Assembly: GCF_963675165.1 (NCBI RefSeq)
Contig: NC_087389.1
Span: forward strand, 220,001-284,000
Length of the DNA stretch: 64,000 bases
Direction: 5' to 3'
Source of the DNA: Halichondria panicea
Lineage: Eukaryota; Porifera; Demospongiae; Suberitida; Halichondriidae
Every line of letters begins with the position of its first letter. The stretch's first letter is position 1. The notes beneath the pieces are model-generated. The model made no database searches and was not told the origin of the DNA. It saw only the letters and a program-made list of their open reading frames with translations. The position numbers were made by a program, and so were the translations under genes. Positions 49,290 through 62,581 of the stretch are shown here, one piece after another.

Positions 49290-50028
49290 ATGGCCGGTGG
49301 TAAACGCGGAGGAAAGTCAACAGAAGCTCTCAAGACAGCTGGGGGAGGGAGCAGAAAGCACAAGGAGTCAGAACAAGACAAGCTCTCTGAGCAAGATGTT
49401 TACGATGTTGACATTGACTTGGACTCGCCACAAGCAGGTAAATTGTGTTGAAAATATCAAAGAGTTATTGAGCCTCCACTGTAGGTGAAACTGGGGACCT
49501 ACCAAGAGGCAGGGGCAAGAAGCGAGCTTTAGCAGAAGTGGGGGATGCTTGCGGGTCCGGGTATGTGAACTGTTGTGTACGTGTGTGCTTGCTTGCTACC
49601 ACTCTTTACCTTCAGGAATGAGATGCAGAGCCTCATAGCTGGTTTTGGTGCTGACGTATCCAAGACTTTGGACGCCAAGAGAAAACGTCTGGAAACATTC
49701 ACTCATGCCTCTCTGAAAGTAAGCAACGGCAAGGTCGAGAAGGTATGGAAGGCTCAACAAACAGAAAGGTCTGAATTACCATGAATTAACCAATGTAGCT
49801 AGTTTATCTCCCCTCAGGCAACGTCTAGGTGACGAGTACAGTCATCAGTCCATGGCTGTGCTTAATCAGTGGGAATCGGACATTCTGAAGAGCAAGGATA
49901 CGGAGGAGAAATTGTCTAACATGTTCAAACAACAGCAGAAGTTGTTCCAGCAACAGAGAGTTGTTCAGGCACAGCGACTGAAGACCATCAAGCAACTACA
50001 CGAACAGTACACAAAGGTACTTGTGACA

Positions 50029-50071
<43 letters not shown>

Positions 50072-50322
50072 CGTGCGTGTGTGTCTATGATTTTCCTTTG
50101 TTCAGAGTATGACCGAGCTGGATGCCTGTCACTACAAGCAACAGGCCAGCATGCAGACTGAACTAAAGAAAGAGATGGGACTATTACAGAAGAAGCTGCT
50201 TATGGAAACAGTAAGGATTGGTTCAATTGGGTTGATATAATTTAACGATATTTTTTATGCAGCAAAACCAGGAGATATCAAATGTAAGAAGGTCTCTACA
50301 AAGCATGCTGGCTCAAGTCTAG
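49290..50322 (+). CDS. SYCP3: SYCP3, synaptonemal complex protein 3
   Basis: Six exons (49290-49437, 49485-49560, 49616-49768, 49818-50016, 50106-50210, 50263-50322) encode 246 residues, close to mammalian SYCP3. After a basic, disordered N-terminus, the Cor1 coiled coil matches throughout: [97 protein letters not shown], and the end [16 protein letters not shown]3 forms fibres of the meiotic chromosome axis, so germline expression is expected. The intron after exon 4 carries a (GT)n tract. The gene diverges from EMC10 with 187 bp between start codons. Confidence 0.96.
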
Positions 50323-50552
50323 TAACTCGACACAGAAGGACTGGCATATAGCAACTAACATAGCTGCATCTCAATCACTTACAATTATTTATGTGTATAT
50401 ATAATACATGTTCATGAAGTTTGTCGTATGCAAATTAATAATGTATCAAGTTGATATAAATTATGTGGACAACAAATTTGTCGTGTGAACCTGCAAAACT
50501 CACAAAAAAATAATAGCTATATATATATAAGTCTAGGTACAGTCCATAACTA

Positions 50553-52304
50553 TCAGTCAGTCTTTGAGGGGTATGGAATTGAAAACACTGAGACTCTTAA
50601 AAATGCTGCAATATCTCGGCACAGTGACACGCTCATCGTTGAAATATCCAGAATATTGTAAATCTGTATAAACAAAAATGACAAAATGATAGAGGGGTGT
50701 GGCACTTACCATCAGTCCTATGGCAACATAGTACTCTGGTAATGGTCGTCCAAGGTAGAGGTTGAGGTAGGCCAGTAGTGGCCCCAACATGATGACATCC
50801 ACCAGGGGGAAAGGACTCTTGGTCATCCCAGACAGCTGGGGGGGGGAAGTATGATATTTATAAAGCAGGTCGACACATTAAATAAATTTGCAAAGCTTAT
50901 AAAGTTGGGGTTCACTTACCATCATCAGCATGACGGATTTAACAATGGGCATACAGAATGCAGACAGGAACAAGACGCTGTGGTTCTCCAGAAGGTGACC
51001 AGGAGACTGGTGGGCATAGTAGATCACCACTGGAACTTGCAGGAGCACGGCAAATATGGGAGACAGTACACTCGTATCCTGTGGGGAGTAATGAGTCTAC
51101 TGCAAGTATACACGAATACGTTTGTAACAATTCAACCACTTGGGTATGGTCAAAGATCACCAGTAATCAGTACATCACTTAAATAAGCCAGCTCATCTCA
51201 TGCTGTCAGGTACCTCCATCTCATGCTGTCAGGTACCTCCATCTCATGCTGTCAGGTACCTCCATCCACAGGTGCACTACTCTTAGTTAGAGCCTGAGGG
51301 TAGACTAGGCTACAACCTACTAGGTACACTATAACTTACAGCAACTGTGGATCCGTTTTTGCCGACTCCGCTGGTGAGGATAATGCTAAAAGCTTGTGCC
51401 ATGTTTGCCAAAGACATGAAGATGGTTCCAAAGGCCACACCCTCTCTGAAAGTAACCCCCAGGACTGGCACCTAGGGGAGGGGGGGTCACATGAGACACG
51501 AGGGGCAGTAGTCGGTAACTTACATTGTAGTCCCATGCCAAGTCCCCTAGAACAGCAGCTACTAGTAACACAGCCATTTGAGTGAATTGTGCCTCAGTTA
51601 CATCAACACTGTGTGGAGATTATAACTATAGTACAGGAGACAATAACAAATAAATGCTTACGTCTTGAAATGAAGAGTTCCACACACGTATGTCTGCCAA
51701 TGATAGACGAATGTCAGTTCCAATATGAGCAGTACGAAGAACAATATGGCATACGGGCGATCGTGCATCCCTGTGGCACACATTCCAACCACAGCAACAA
51801 AGAAAATTGAAATAGCATCGCAGCCGTGGTCAAAGAATTCTCCCAGAGGAGTGCTGGAGTTTGTGCGTCTGGCTTGCTTCCCGTCAATGGCATCCAGGGA
51901 CTGGTAGACAAAGAACCCCACAGCACATAGTACATAAGTCCAGGGAGGTGACTGGAAGATCAGGGAAACACAGTAGTTACAGGATATAGAACAAGAAAAC
52001 AATAAGATACGCCCCTATTAGGCTATTAGGCTATTTATGTGGTGAGAATGTATCTACTACACCACACGGGCACACACACCTTTCCCTCTGTGTTGAGGTC
52101 CGTGAGCATGACAGGTAGACAGGTAAAAATGTTGATAACCAGGCCTACAAAGGTGAGAAGGTTGGGGGCCACCCATAGAGGAACCTTAGTGACGAGCCAT
52201 TTCCAGAAAGGCTGCATAAACACCTCTGACAAGGAGGTCCCTTTGGCACTGTACTTGTGATCTTTGAGACGTTCTAGTTGGGCATGTGTTAGTAAGGACC
52301 TCAT
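50553..52304 (-). CDS. CEPT1: Choline/ethanolamine phosphotransferase (CEPT1/CHPT1)
   Basis: Seven exons (52080-52304, 51662-51951, 51524-51608, 51340-51471, 50920-51078, 50710-50835, 50553-50663) encode 375 residues of a multipass membrane enzyme. The CDP-alcohol phosphotransferase motif DGxxAR(x8)GxxxDxxxD is complete: Asp98, Gly99, Ala102, Arg103, Gly112, Asp116, Asp120. It transfers phosphocholine or phosphoethanolamine from the CDP form to diacylglycerol (Kennedy pathway) in ER or Golgi membranes. The last exon's frame is fixed by phase and gives CRDIAAFLRVSVFSIPYPSK. Sequence alone does not separate CEPT1 from CHPT1 or SELENOI. No in-frame TGA is needed. Confidence 0.92.
51191..51263. 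repeat. Triplicated 23-bp repeat in a CEPT1 intron
   Basis: Three tandem copies of CATCTCATGCTGTCAGGTAC plus CTC. Confidence 0.85.
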
Positions 52305-52515
52305 CTTCTGTCTTTGGGGCCAGGAGGGGTAGATCGTACGATCGAACTGTTCAAGTGATGTTTGTTGTGATGGTAAGGATCAATGAGGATGTGACTCCTC
52401 CCAATGTGCCAATGAATAAACGATTACTTCCTGTGTTTGTCTTAAATTGAAATTGATTGCACAAAAACACACATTGAAATATATACACACACAACTCTAG
52501 TTACAATTTATTTTG

Positions 52516-55500
52516 TCAGTTTAATTTGTCAGTTCTCTTGGTGTAGTAGCGAACTAAAAGTGGTCGTGGGCGTAGACTGGAGTACATGGTGGAGGGTCGT
52601 GGTTTGAGCCGCTTACTCAGCATCAGAGACACAGTAGCTGGACTAGCACCTGCATGCAGTACATGTCATACGTGTACGGGGAGGAAATGATCAATTCTTA
52701 CCATTCTCTGGTCTTGGCCTTGGTTCATATCCTGATGGTGGCTTGCTAGAAAACATTCTGCTTGAGTGCTGTATTTGAAAAAAACAAGTTATAACAATTT
52801 GTAACGTACCCAATCTGCTGTTGACTTACTGATACTGGTAGGTAGTTATCTGATGTTGGCTGTGATCGTAGGTACCTCTCAGCAGGCTGTATGGGGACTG
52901 AGTCTTCCCCGGGCACCTCCCTCTCCCCATGGATGATCTGCTCCAGTGTGGGGAAATGCTCTGGTAGGCTTCTCACCAACTCATCCAAATCCTTGGGCTT
53001 CTTACGTCTCTTAGTAGTGTCTCTCCTTTGATGAACCTTGTCCACAGCTTGGGCCACTTGTTTCTTGTGCTCCCTCACCACACTTGACGGTTTAGAAGTG
53101 TCCATGTTAACAAACGTAGCGTCCCTCTCCATGCCTCTGTAACTGCTAGCTTTGTCTAAAGTGTTTGCGTGAGTGTTGCTGGTCCTGTCTGGATTGCTGT
53201 GGGTTTTTAAGAAAGTTGGTTTTGCTGCTAAGTTGCAGTCTTGAGGCATGATGTGAGTGTTGGCTGTCAGAGGGGGGATAACAGACAAGGCTCGCTGATC
53301 GGGGGCAGACACTGATTTAGGTGTACTAGATTCCTGCATTATGATAATCAATAAAGAATCATTACTTAATATCGTCTCACCTGTTTCCGTTGTTTGATTC
53401 CAAGTGACTTCAGTAGTACATCGTAACGTATGGCCGGCTCAGAGAGATCTGGAACCTTGGGGTTCACCTCTGCCTGTATAAGAGAATCCGCCTCTTCTCG
53501 TAATCTCTCGGTCAGTTTAGGTATCTCCTCCTGTCGTGAAGACAACTCCTTAGGACTACTGAAGCTCTCCCATGAGCTAGTGAGGGGGCTAGTACTGCCC
53601 TTCAAACCATTCACTGGTCGAACTTCTGCCAAAACTTTCTTGTCATGTACTGTCAAACTTTCTTTTGAATGTTCGATAGTTATAGATGGCTTCAGTATTA
53701 ACTTTGTGGATTTTTTGCTCCGTAATTTGCTTTGTATTTGAGTGGTGGGCCCAATTTTTAATTTTTTCGCTGCGATATTTTGATCCGACCCACTTAGAGA
53801 TTTATCAGAGAGGCTGTGTGTGTTGAGTGTGGGGGACTCCACTGTTTCTGTCTGGAACTTAAATCTACTACTGGGCATGTGCAACTTGCTCCCTGTCGGA
53901 CTAATATTGGAATCAATCATGTCCTCTGGTTGGAGGGAACCCTACAATTATAATAATAAAGCTAGATCATAAAATCTGAGGAAACAATTTCTGCTCAATA
54001 TTCTTATCATTCAACTGACCAGCAGTTTGTTCCTGACTCTCTCCGAGTGCAATGGCTGTTGTTTGAGTTGTCTAAACAGTCTTGAGAGGTTTGCCAGACT
54101 TTTGGTGTGGTTCACTCTGCCACCACCGTCTCCCCCTTGATTAGAGGGGCACTCCCTCACCAGATGATGGGCCACGTACTGTGAGGCAAAGGCTCCTCCA
54201 GTAGTGCGATCCTCAGCCCCTAGGTAAACCAGAGAGATGACAACTAAAGAACACAAGAAAGTGTACATAGCTTCACATATGTACATGTACCTTTAAAAGC
54301 ATACTTTCAGTCATGTATAATTATAGTGACACTGTATGGTTTACCCAACACACGTACAATAGCTGGCAAAATGATTCATTCAAGGCCGTTTTTTTTTGTT
54401 GGTTGGATTTAGGAAAATCAATCAGCCAGCTAAGCACAAGAGCTACAGAAAGTTCTGTAAGCCACAAATACTAGAAATGTGATGCACATGTGTGTACCTA
54501 GTTGTGGCAGAGATGGTCTGTTCCCCAGTCTACTGGAGGGTCTGGCTGGAGACTTGTTCTCATAGATAGACATGGAGGAGATGCTGATGGGACAGTCACC
54601 TGATCGTGATATGACAGTGAGGGATTGCCGAGGGTATTGAGCTGCCTCCTGAACCAACACACTCTGTCGTGCATACTCCATTGCCACAGCTTCAATATTA
54701 TACTGTGTGGAAGCAAAAGAGATTGATATCGATAGTAGAACTTCATCTACCGTATTACTAGAATGTTTTGCGAGTATCAAATAATTATGCGAACACTAAC
54801 GAGGGCTGATCAATTTGCAACAATAAAATATGCAAAACCTAAATACACTTGCCAGAACGCAATAGTTAGATCGCAAAAGGTCATTTTTCTGCTTTTCACT
54901 ATCTAGTAATAAGGTGTTTTTATCAGTTTCTGAAGCCTTGCATAATCGTAAACTCACTGCATGATCAGGGCTCTTGATGAGGTCGGACTCGGAACGTTTC
55001 CGAAGTTTCTCGTCAATCCTCTCCTGTACAAATACGGGGACTCCCCCACTCCGTGTCTGGTTTCTTGTTGTACCACGCCCCTCCACCTCCGCCACACTGT
55101 CCCTCTGACTACTGGACACCACAACAGAGTCTTCTATTGTGGAAGCAGTGGGTATCTGAGGGGAGGACATAAGCCGGTAAAATCTAGCTTATATACAGTG
55201 ATAGATCTCTAGAGAGCTCCTCTGTAAAAAAAGCTCACTAACTAATAACATATATAGGTATAGTTATAGGTGATATCAGGAGCACTCCTGGTGATACATG
55301 TACATAGAAAAAAGGAGTCATCAGTTCTACATGTTATAAGTACTGTGCATATACAATCATGTATACTCGCCAAGATTGTTTGTCGCTGTGTTGACTCTCT
55401 CTCAGGTACTTTAATGGAAGTGTTGGTGAGTTTCAACAGAGCCTTATGCTTGTTACGCTCTCGTCGTGTTTTCAGCTTTTTCTTTTTCTTTTTACGTGCC

Positions 55501-58500
55501 TCCTTGGCGAGGAGGTGAACGGGAGGACCATCAGACTCAGAGCTGTCACTACCTGTAGAGTGTACAAGTCAGAGATTAGCTGAATCAGCTAGTACATTGA
55601 TTTAGAATCATCACAACATTTGGATTTGAAAGCCACCAACATGGATGTTTCCTCTACACGAACTGTACTATCCCTCACCAAGATCGCTGCTTTCGTCTTC
55701 AGAGCCGAGGTCAGCTGCTAGATCGAGTGGGTCCACTCCAGGGGGTACCATTCTCCCCATGGATGCCAGTCTGTCCAACACCAACTGTCGATACTCTTGC
55801 TCCAGGCCTCGCAATATGGACTCAACCTGTGAATATAAGTTACAACAGTGGGGCATTTGGCATTTAACTCAAAATGAAGAACTTTTACCTATTGTCATAA
55901 CTTTATAAAAGACGAATTCATAATAATGATTGCACAAAGATGCACACACAAAGATACACATACTGCCAAACCATTATAAACTTCCTATAGAGTGGGAAAG
56001 GTTACTTTAAAACTCATGCTACGTACATTACACATAGTACATGCAGCTATCTAAACGTACTTTGGACTGGTCTGGGTCACAGTAGTCGAGTAAAGTATCA
56101 CAAAAGTGGTATCCCATAGTCTCCATGTCCCTGCTGGTGAACTGAGTGCCCGCCAGCCTGCCCAGTGAGGACCCACAGAATGTGGCCTCCATAGTGTAGC
56201 TGTTGGACACGCCCATCTCTCGCCACATCACTACACGTCCTGTACTTTCCTGGATAATATAACGTTTTTGATTTTAACTTCAGTACAGTTGATCCAATGT
56301 CAAAATTTTTATGATTTTCTGTTATAAAAATTCCTTTCAAATGATGTGTTTCAATCCAAAAATTCGTCACGTTGGGTTGGCAATAGTTTTACGTTCCCGT
56401 GAGTAGGTTCAATTCACCGGCAATAGTTTTACAGTTATGGCTGTTGAAAGACACCCCCACCTCCGTTTAATTAATGATTTTGGGTATCTTTCAGCTGCCA
56501 TAACTTGAATTCTGTGGATCGAACATCAACAATTTTAGGTTTTTCTGAAAGCTTAGAAAGAGACCTTTCAAATGGTACCATCAAAGTTGATATTCGAGAG
56601 ATAAAAGTATTTGCCAATTTGGCTGGATTATAGCCCATGGTCCGAAGCCGAAATATGACAAATTAGGCCCCAATGAAATTTTGGATCGAAACACATCGTT
56701 TGAAAGGTAATTTTCTAAGCTTTCAGAAAATCATAAAAATGTTGACATTGGATCAACTGTACTGAAGTTATGGCTGTTGAAAGACACCCCCCCCCTTCCG
56801 TTTAATCAATGATTTAGGGAATCTTTCAGCTGCTATAACTTGACTGTGGATCGAAAAAATGCACCAGTGAAAGTCTTAGGCTCCCGCGAGTGGGCTGAAT
56901 GCGCCATCAAAAATTTTATGAAACTTAGAAAGAGACCTTACCATCAAAGTTGATATTCGAGAGATAAAAGTATTTGCCAATTTAGTCGCACCATGGATTA
57001 TATTTATAAGCCCATGGTCCGAGGTCGAAAAATTAATGCAAATTAGAGCAGCTGTGGATGCAGGAACACTTTACGTTTTGAATGGCTGAGTACTGTTTAA
57101 CTGTACTGCCACAAGTGATTCACCTTGCTTTTGTGGACATTAAACTTTGAGTCCTTGTAGCTAAACATGGCTGGGGCATTCTTGGAGAGCATCTTAGGGA
57201 AGACTCGTGACTTGAGTCGTATCCGAGGGTTGTCCAATGCATCACAGCCGTAAATAAACACGTTCTGTTTCTTACTGTGTCCATGGAAATCACAATAGAG
57301 CACTATGTCACGATCCTCGGCCAATCTGAAACCAAACAATATTGTACATTCAGTAATTACAAAAGAGTTATATTTCCTTTCTGTAGAGTGTACTCACTTT
57401 TTGACCATGGCTTTAGCAGCCAATATGGTGGGATAGGACTCTAGTTTGGAGCGATAGTTTCTGTTGAGGTCTGTGCCTGCCAGAGAGCATCGATAGTTGC
57501 CCACAATCACACCATCAGGGTTCAGCATTGGGATCACCTTGAACACAAAGTTTTCTCTCAGCACCTGTATATATATATGCATAATAATCTATTGTTAAAT
57601 TCATCCTCCCTACCATACCTTAGCGTCAGGAGACTGTCCTGTGATGAAGTCCAGGAATCCCTTCATCATCCATGAGCCGTTAGTCTCCCCAGGATGTACT
57701 CTAGCTGTTATCACTACCGCTCTCTTGGCTCTGCTCTTAGCCTGGGTCTTGACGGGGGAGGTGATGGTGAGGATGGGCACGCTATTGCCAGCAATACTCT
57801 GACACAGACTACGAGCCTTCACAAAGCCAGAGGTTTTAGAACCAGATGACAATCTTTGAACATAGTCCTGTAACAGGGGAGATGATTATGGTACCTTTGT
57901 AGTGAATACTAAATACAGTGTGGACGGTGTGGAAAGTATGCATTCGTGCTCATTATAAAAATTAGAGGGATTGGTGTGACAGGATATACATGTACGTACC
58001 TGAAGGTCAGAATAGGTGTACGGGTAGCAGTGAGCAAAGTAGCAAGTGTCTTTGTCATGCTCAAACTTGTAAGACCATGTCAGGCCGTAATGATAGGCCT
58101 CTTGCTTCGTATCAGTCCTGCAGTACAGTAGTGTGTAAGGGGGTCAGTGTGTATGACCGTACATCGAGTGATTTACCTTCTGATAGTGGTCTTGAAGTAT
58201 TTGATGGCGTTACCAGCTCTCCTCCACCCCACACCGGTCTGTTTGCCCTCCATCACAGAGTACATGACCGGCTGCATCCCTTCATTGTACAGACTCCCAG
58301 CCTGTATATACATGAACAACCACCATGGTGACCTCACTACACGTGTACATGTAGTATGTTGCACATGCAATGTACGTTTGGGTAATTATACAAAATGGTT
58401 ACTCTTCAATTTTGCACAAGGCGATCGAGTCTCTTAAAATAATTTATGAATTTATGAATTATAATTATCAGTAATAGATGTATTACCTTGTACAGGTTGA

Positions 58501-59961
58501 CTATTGTGAATCGATAGGTCTGCCCCACACGCATGTTGGAGACACTGAAGTGGAACCATTGAGTGTGCTTGTTGGTGTAGAGGTCATAGCGGAGGTACAA
58601 CTCATAGTCCCACCGCCCACTGCAAAGATGGAGATGAGAGAATCAATAATTAGTTGACAGAGGCAAGTATCAAGCTGTACTGGTAGACAATCTAGAAACA
58701 GTCTATAATAGCATGCTCACACTTGTACGGCCTTGGCCAGGTTTCCACTCTCAAAGCGTGATTCAAACAGCATTGTGGTAGACTCAGACTTGGGGGAGGG
58801 GCTGTACAGGCCGGGGGTCGGGCCGGCACGGGAACTGGTGAACTATATGTATAAAGGGAATTTCAATTCCACTCATACCTATTCACAGCCATCCCATAAC
58901 AGCTATACTGTACTCCTACGTAATTATCAATACCAAAGATTCAGAACACAATAAACTCACAAATTTCTCATGCCCAAGAGGGTTGGTGTAGACGACAGTG
59001 CCACCATGTTTTCCACTCCTTATTTTAGGAGACACAACCTCACTCTCTGGTATTAAGAAGCGCTCAGGACTAGAGGGAACCCCACGCACAAACCTGTGCT
59101 CCACTTTGACACAGGAGACCTCAGCAGGCCTAGCACACAGAAAGAATGCAAAAACTTATAGCCAGAGTAGATAAGTTACTCTATCTACTCTGGCTTACAG
59201 CATTATAGAGCTAATGCTACATAGTACGGAATGCCATTTATTGTACAACTATCCACTGATACCTATAACAGACATTAAACAAAGTGAGAGCCTTATTTTT
59301 AATCTGCTTAGGCCAATAAGTGTTTTAATTAAATATACCAGAGTGGAAGGTTCCTGAGAGAGAGCTGCTGTTGCCCTCTGAGAGGGTAGAGGCTCCGAGG
59401 CTCCCTCAGTTTGTGGACCTCCCGTCCCTCCTTCACCAAGGAGATGAGCTGGGTCGTCCGTCTCTTGTCCTCCTCACTGATACCACCTGGACACATGCAC
59501 AATGCTAATATATATATAGCATGCATGTAAAATGTACGTACCAGGGGTTTTTCCCTTATCGTCCACCTCGTTCTTTGTAGTCTCATCCTTGGAGTCCTTG
59601 TCAAGCAATTGGCTACTGGAGTCTATGTGTGTGTGTGTGTGGGGAGGGGGGCGTACAGTACATTAAAGGTAGCTACACACATGATTTCCGGCTATGTACC
59701 TGTGTTCTTGGATCGCTTGAAGAACCCGTGAGCTATGAGGGTCTGTTTGATGTACTCCTCAGGGCATTGCTGCATCTGGATCAATGGAGTGATTGTGAGT
59801 GACGACACACAATATGTGAGGTGCTAGCTAGTCCACTAATACATCAGTATAATAGGCCTCAACAAGACTTCATACTGTGCTATGCATGTGATCAAACGAT
59901 CCTGATGACTTACTGAAGAGAGAGCGAGGTCCCTGCTCAGTTCCTCCAGGTTCCCACACAT
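52516..59961 (-). CDS. AGBL2: Cytosolic carboxypeptidase of the AGBL2/AGBL3 (CCP2/CCP3) type
   Basis: Twenty-two exons sum to 1341 codons: 59914-59961, 59700-59775, 59542-59622, 59339-59486, 58961-59129, 58721-58842, 58487-58619, 58177-58301, 58000-58117, 57619-57867, 57398-57564, 57124-57325, 56061-56249, 55679-55826, 55371-55552, 54958-55155, 54498-54702, 54020-54219, 53381-53941, 52830-53333, 52702-52768, 52516-52649. After the CCP N-domain ([15 protein letters not shown]), the M14 fold shows zinc ligands His398 and Glu401 (HPGETNGSW), TDLNRNYR, His493 ([16 protein letters not shown]) and catalytic Glu567 ([10 protein letters not shown]). Such enzymes trim polyglutamate from tubulin in cilia. 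About 700 C-terminal residues are low-complexity and exceed what the catalytic core needs. Joining exons 15 and 16 requires a GC donor. Confidence 0.9.
54747..54900. mobile_element. MITE-like element, family D (truncated copy)
   Basis: It starts TACCGTATTACTAGAATGTT and continues with sequence that aligns to the reverse complement of the complete element at 63775-63987 (shared CAACAATAAAAT, GCAAAACCTAAAT, CTTGCCAGAACG). The far terminal repeat is missing. It lies in an AGBL2-type gene intron. Confidence 0.7.
56254..57060. repeat. Second array of the palindromic satellite, in an AGBL2-type intron
   Basis: Two to three diverged units of the same palindrome as in GTF3C6 intron 1 (shared CATAACTTGAATTCTGTGGA, AGAGACCTTTCAAATGGTAC, GACATTGGATCAACTGTACT, and AAAGACACCCCC spacers). 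They are more rearranged, with an isolated right arm at about 56275-56350 and inserted fragments. This shows the palindrome is dispersed, not confined to one locus. Confidence 0.85.
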
Positions 59962-60258
59962 CCTTTGATCTCCTCAATATGAAAGCCTTTGATGTAACCA
60001 CAACATGTAAAATAGCTTGTCTGTTGCCATAGTGATACAATGTTTATACACGAGGTTTACATCCTGTGGTCACATGAGCCATTGATTATTGATTATACAC
60101 ACCCCCACAACTCCCTAACTCTACCTCTTTAGTCTTTTGTTTCGTTTGTACAGCATAAATTATACAAGCGCCTATAAAGCCAGCAAGTACAATATCAAGG
60201 CAAAAGTATCACCACTTAAAGCTGTAATTCTTGAGGCTGTGTCTGTATAATTCGTGAT

Positions 60259-61755
60259 ATGTCAGAATGCTCTGAGAGTACTGTGACTCTGGAAGAGTTG
60301 CCTAAAAGGAAGTTGGAGATATCATTCGGTGGTTGTGGGTTCCTGGGCGTGTATCATGCAGGAGTGGGCAAGTGTGTCTGTGACTATGCACCGCATCTCT
60401 TCACCGAGTTCACTTGTTTCTATGGAGCCTCTGCCGGAGCTATAACTGCCGTGTTTGCAGCTTGCCGCAGCGACCCCATGGAAGCGTACAAGTGGGTCAA
60501 GAAAATATTTGAAGCTTCGAGAAAGTACAAGCTTGGAATGTTTCATCCGTCGTTTGATTTGTACAAGCGATTGCGATCTTTTCTCGAGGATTTTCTACCA
60601 AAGAATGCCCATCGACTGTGTCGCAATAAAGTCAAGATCAGTCTAACCACTCTGAGTGATCGGGGACTGCCTATCAACTGGTTGGTGTCCGATTTCAACA
60701 CTCGTAAAGAACTTATCAATGTAAGTACCCCCAAAAAACCAATCATTGGAACATTAGTTCAACAAGTTGTTATAACTGTTGTACATGCACGTGTATCACA
60801 TGACCCCTCCCTCCATCCAGGCTGTCATTGCTAGCAGCTTCATACCTGGCTATGCTGGCTTCAAGAATCTGCCCAAGTTCAGAGGAAAGGTGTGTTTGAA
60901 ATGTGTGTAAGTGTTTGTTTATCAGCTATAGACAAGACAAAGCCATCCTCATGCATGCACGGATATGGTATGGATTATATCATATTTAGTCATAATAATA
61001 TCAGTGGCATTTAGTGGCATTTAGTTAGTACTCACCATATGGTGTATATTACGCTAATTGGACAGTGAGTCATGTCATGTGCTCTCATTAATCCCGGCCC
61101 ACATGCAGCGGTGTTGTGATGGTGGGTGCTCCAGTAACATTCCCCACCTCATGGATCCTGATGTCATTACAGTGTCCCCATTTAGCGGGTCAGGTGATAT
61201 CAGTCCTCAGGTAAGTCATAATTAATGTTCATTTTATAGAGCACTTAAAATGAAGCCTCATAAATGGTGTTAAGTAATAGTAACCAATTTACACCAATAA
61301 GATAATTAAGATTTAAGATCACTCCTCTTACATAATTATCATAATCATATACATTCCCTAACCACGTACAGGAGTCTTGCTACGCGACAAAGATTACTAT
61401 CTGTGACCAACCGATTGAGCTGACAGGGAGCAATATTTACCGACTGGCCAAGAGCCTCTGTCCCACCTCCTGGGAGGAGCTAGAGCTCATGTTCCATCGA
61501 GGCTACGAAGACTCAAAGAAGTACTTCTTACGAGAAGGTGATTTGACATATCTGTATGTGTCAAGAGAATTCACTAAGTGATGAAAGCTTAATGACATTC
61601 CATAAGACATCCTATGATACAGTTATTAGTTGATTCACGACAGTTGGAGTGTATTCATGTCCAGTATTCACAGCTTGTATGCTAACAAGCACATGGTTTA
61701 CATGCACACTGTTATGCATATTTACATAATTGCCCTCCCACACACACACACGCAC

Positions 61756-61804
<49 letters not shown>

Positions 61805-62581
61805 ATTCTTTGCTCCCCCCGTCCCCAGCCCTCCATCCACCCCCTCACTTGTTGCAGAGTCCTCCAGCGAATATTTCAGCGTATGCAGTCACTCTCGTTC
61901 TCAGTCAATGGCCGTGTCTGTGAGTGCCGACTTTATGAGCTGTACTGACGAGGAAGAGGAGGATAAGCAAGTCCTCGAGGTGGTTCCAAAGAGGCGGCCA
62001 TCTTGTATCACATTTGACGTGCCCAGACCGTCTGTGGTGAATGTGATAATGCGTTCTCCAGTCACTGTTGCTGAACTCCTAATAAGGAGGTGAGTCATTA
62101 TCAGTGAATGAATGGCTAAATCATGCAATCATGATGTCATGTGATGTCATGTAGCATCATACATACTCAACAGTGAGCAGTACTGGCATGTGATTACAAT
62201 AATGAACTATTGTTATTACACGTTGCATTCAAGCCAGATAAATATCTGCACACTGTATTTGTCTGTGTAGTGTTTTACCCTCACAACACATGACCCACAC
62301 ACACACACAGTTTGTCGCGGATTCTTCGCTCCATCTCCTCTACCAAATTGTCTGCTGCCCTACACAAGAGCCTCAGACCCCCCACAAAGAACCAGACCAC
62401 ATGGTGAGTCACTAGTATATAGCCTCAAGGAATTAAATGTTATGTGACAGCTCTTAGCTCCAATTTCAGCTTAATTCACATCTTTATTTCTTTCTCCAGG
62501 GAGAATCAACTGTGTGAGGGTCACTCTGGCTTACTGGGGGGCGTGCTGACTGCCATGACAACCTCTGTGCTCACATTCTGA
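60259..62581 (+). CDS. PNPLA2: Patatin-like phospholipase, PNPLA2 (ATGL)-like triacylglycerol lipase
   Basis: Seven exons (60259-60720, 60821-60889, 61109-61210, 61372-61537, 61804-62089, 62311-62403, 62500-62581) encode 419 residues. The patatin domain starts LEISFGGCGFLGVYHAG (oxyanion loop), has the nucleophile elbow YGASAGA (Ser58), and the catalytic Asp181 in CCDGGCSSNIP. NLYRLSK-like sequence (NIYRLAKSLCP) and TVSPFSGSGDISPQ also match ATGL. Family members hydrolyse triacylglycerol at lipid droplets. The C-terminal part is short and shows no clear hydrophobic droplet-binding hairpin. PNPLA1-5 cannot be separated by eye, so the symbol means the family. Two of its 3' splice sites are preceded by (CA)n. 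Confidence 0.88.
61739..61803 (+). repeat. (CA)n microsatellite abutting a PNPLA acceptor
   Basis: About 65 bp of CA repeats with a few G substitutions run directly into ACACAG|GATTC. No pyrimidine tract intervenes. Confidence 0.9.
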
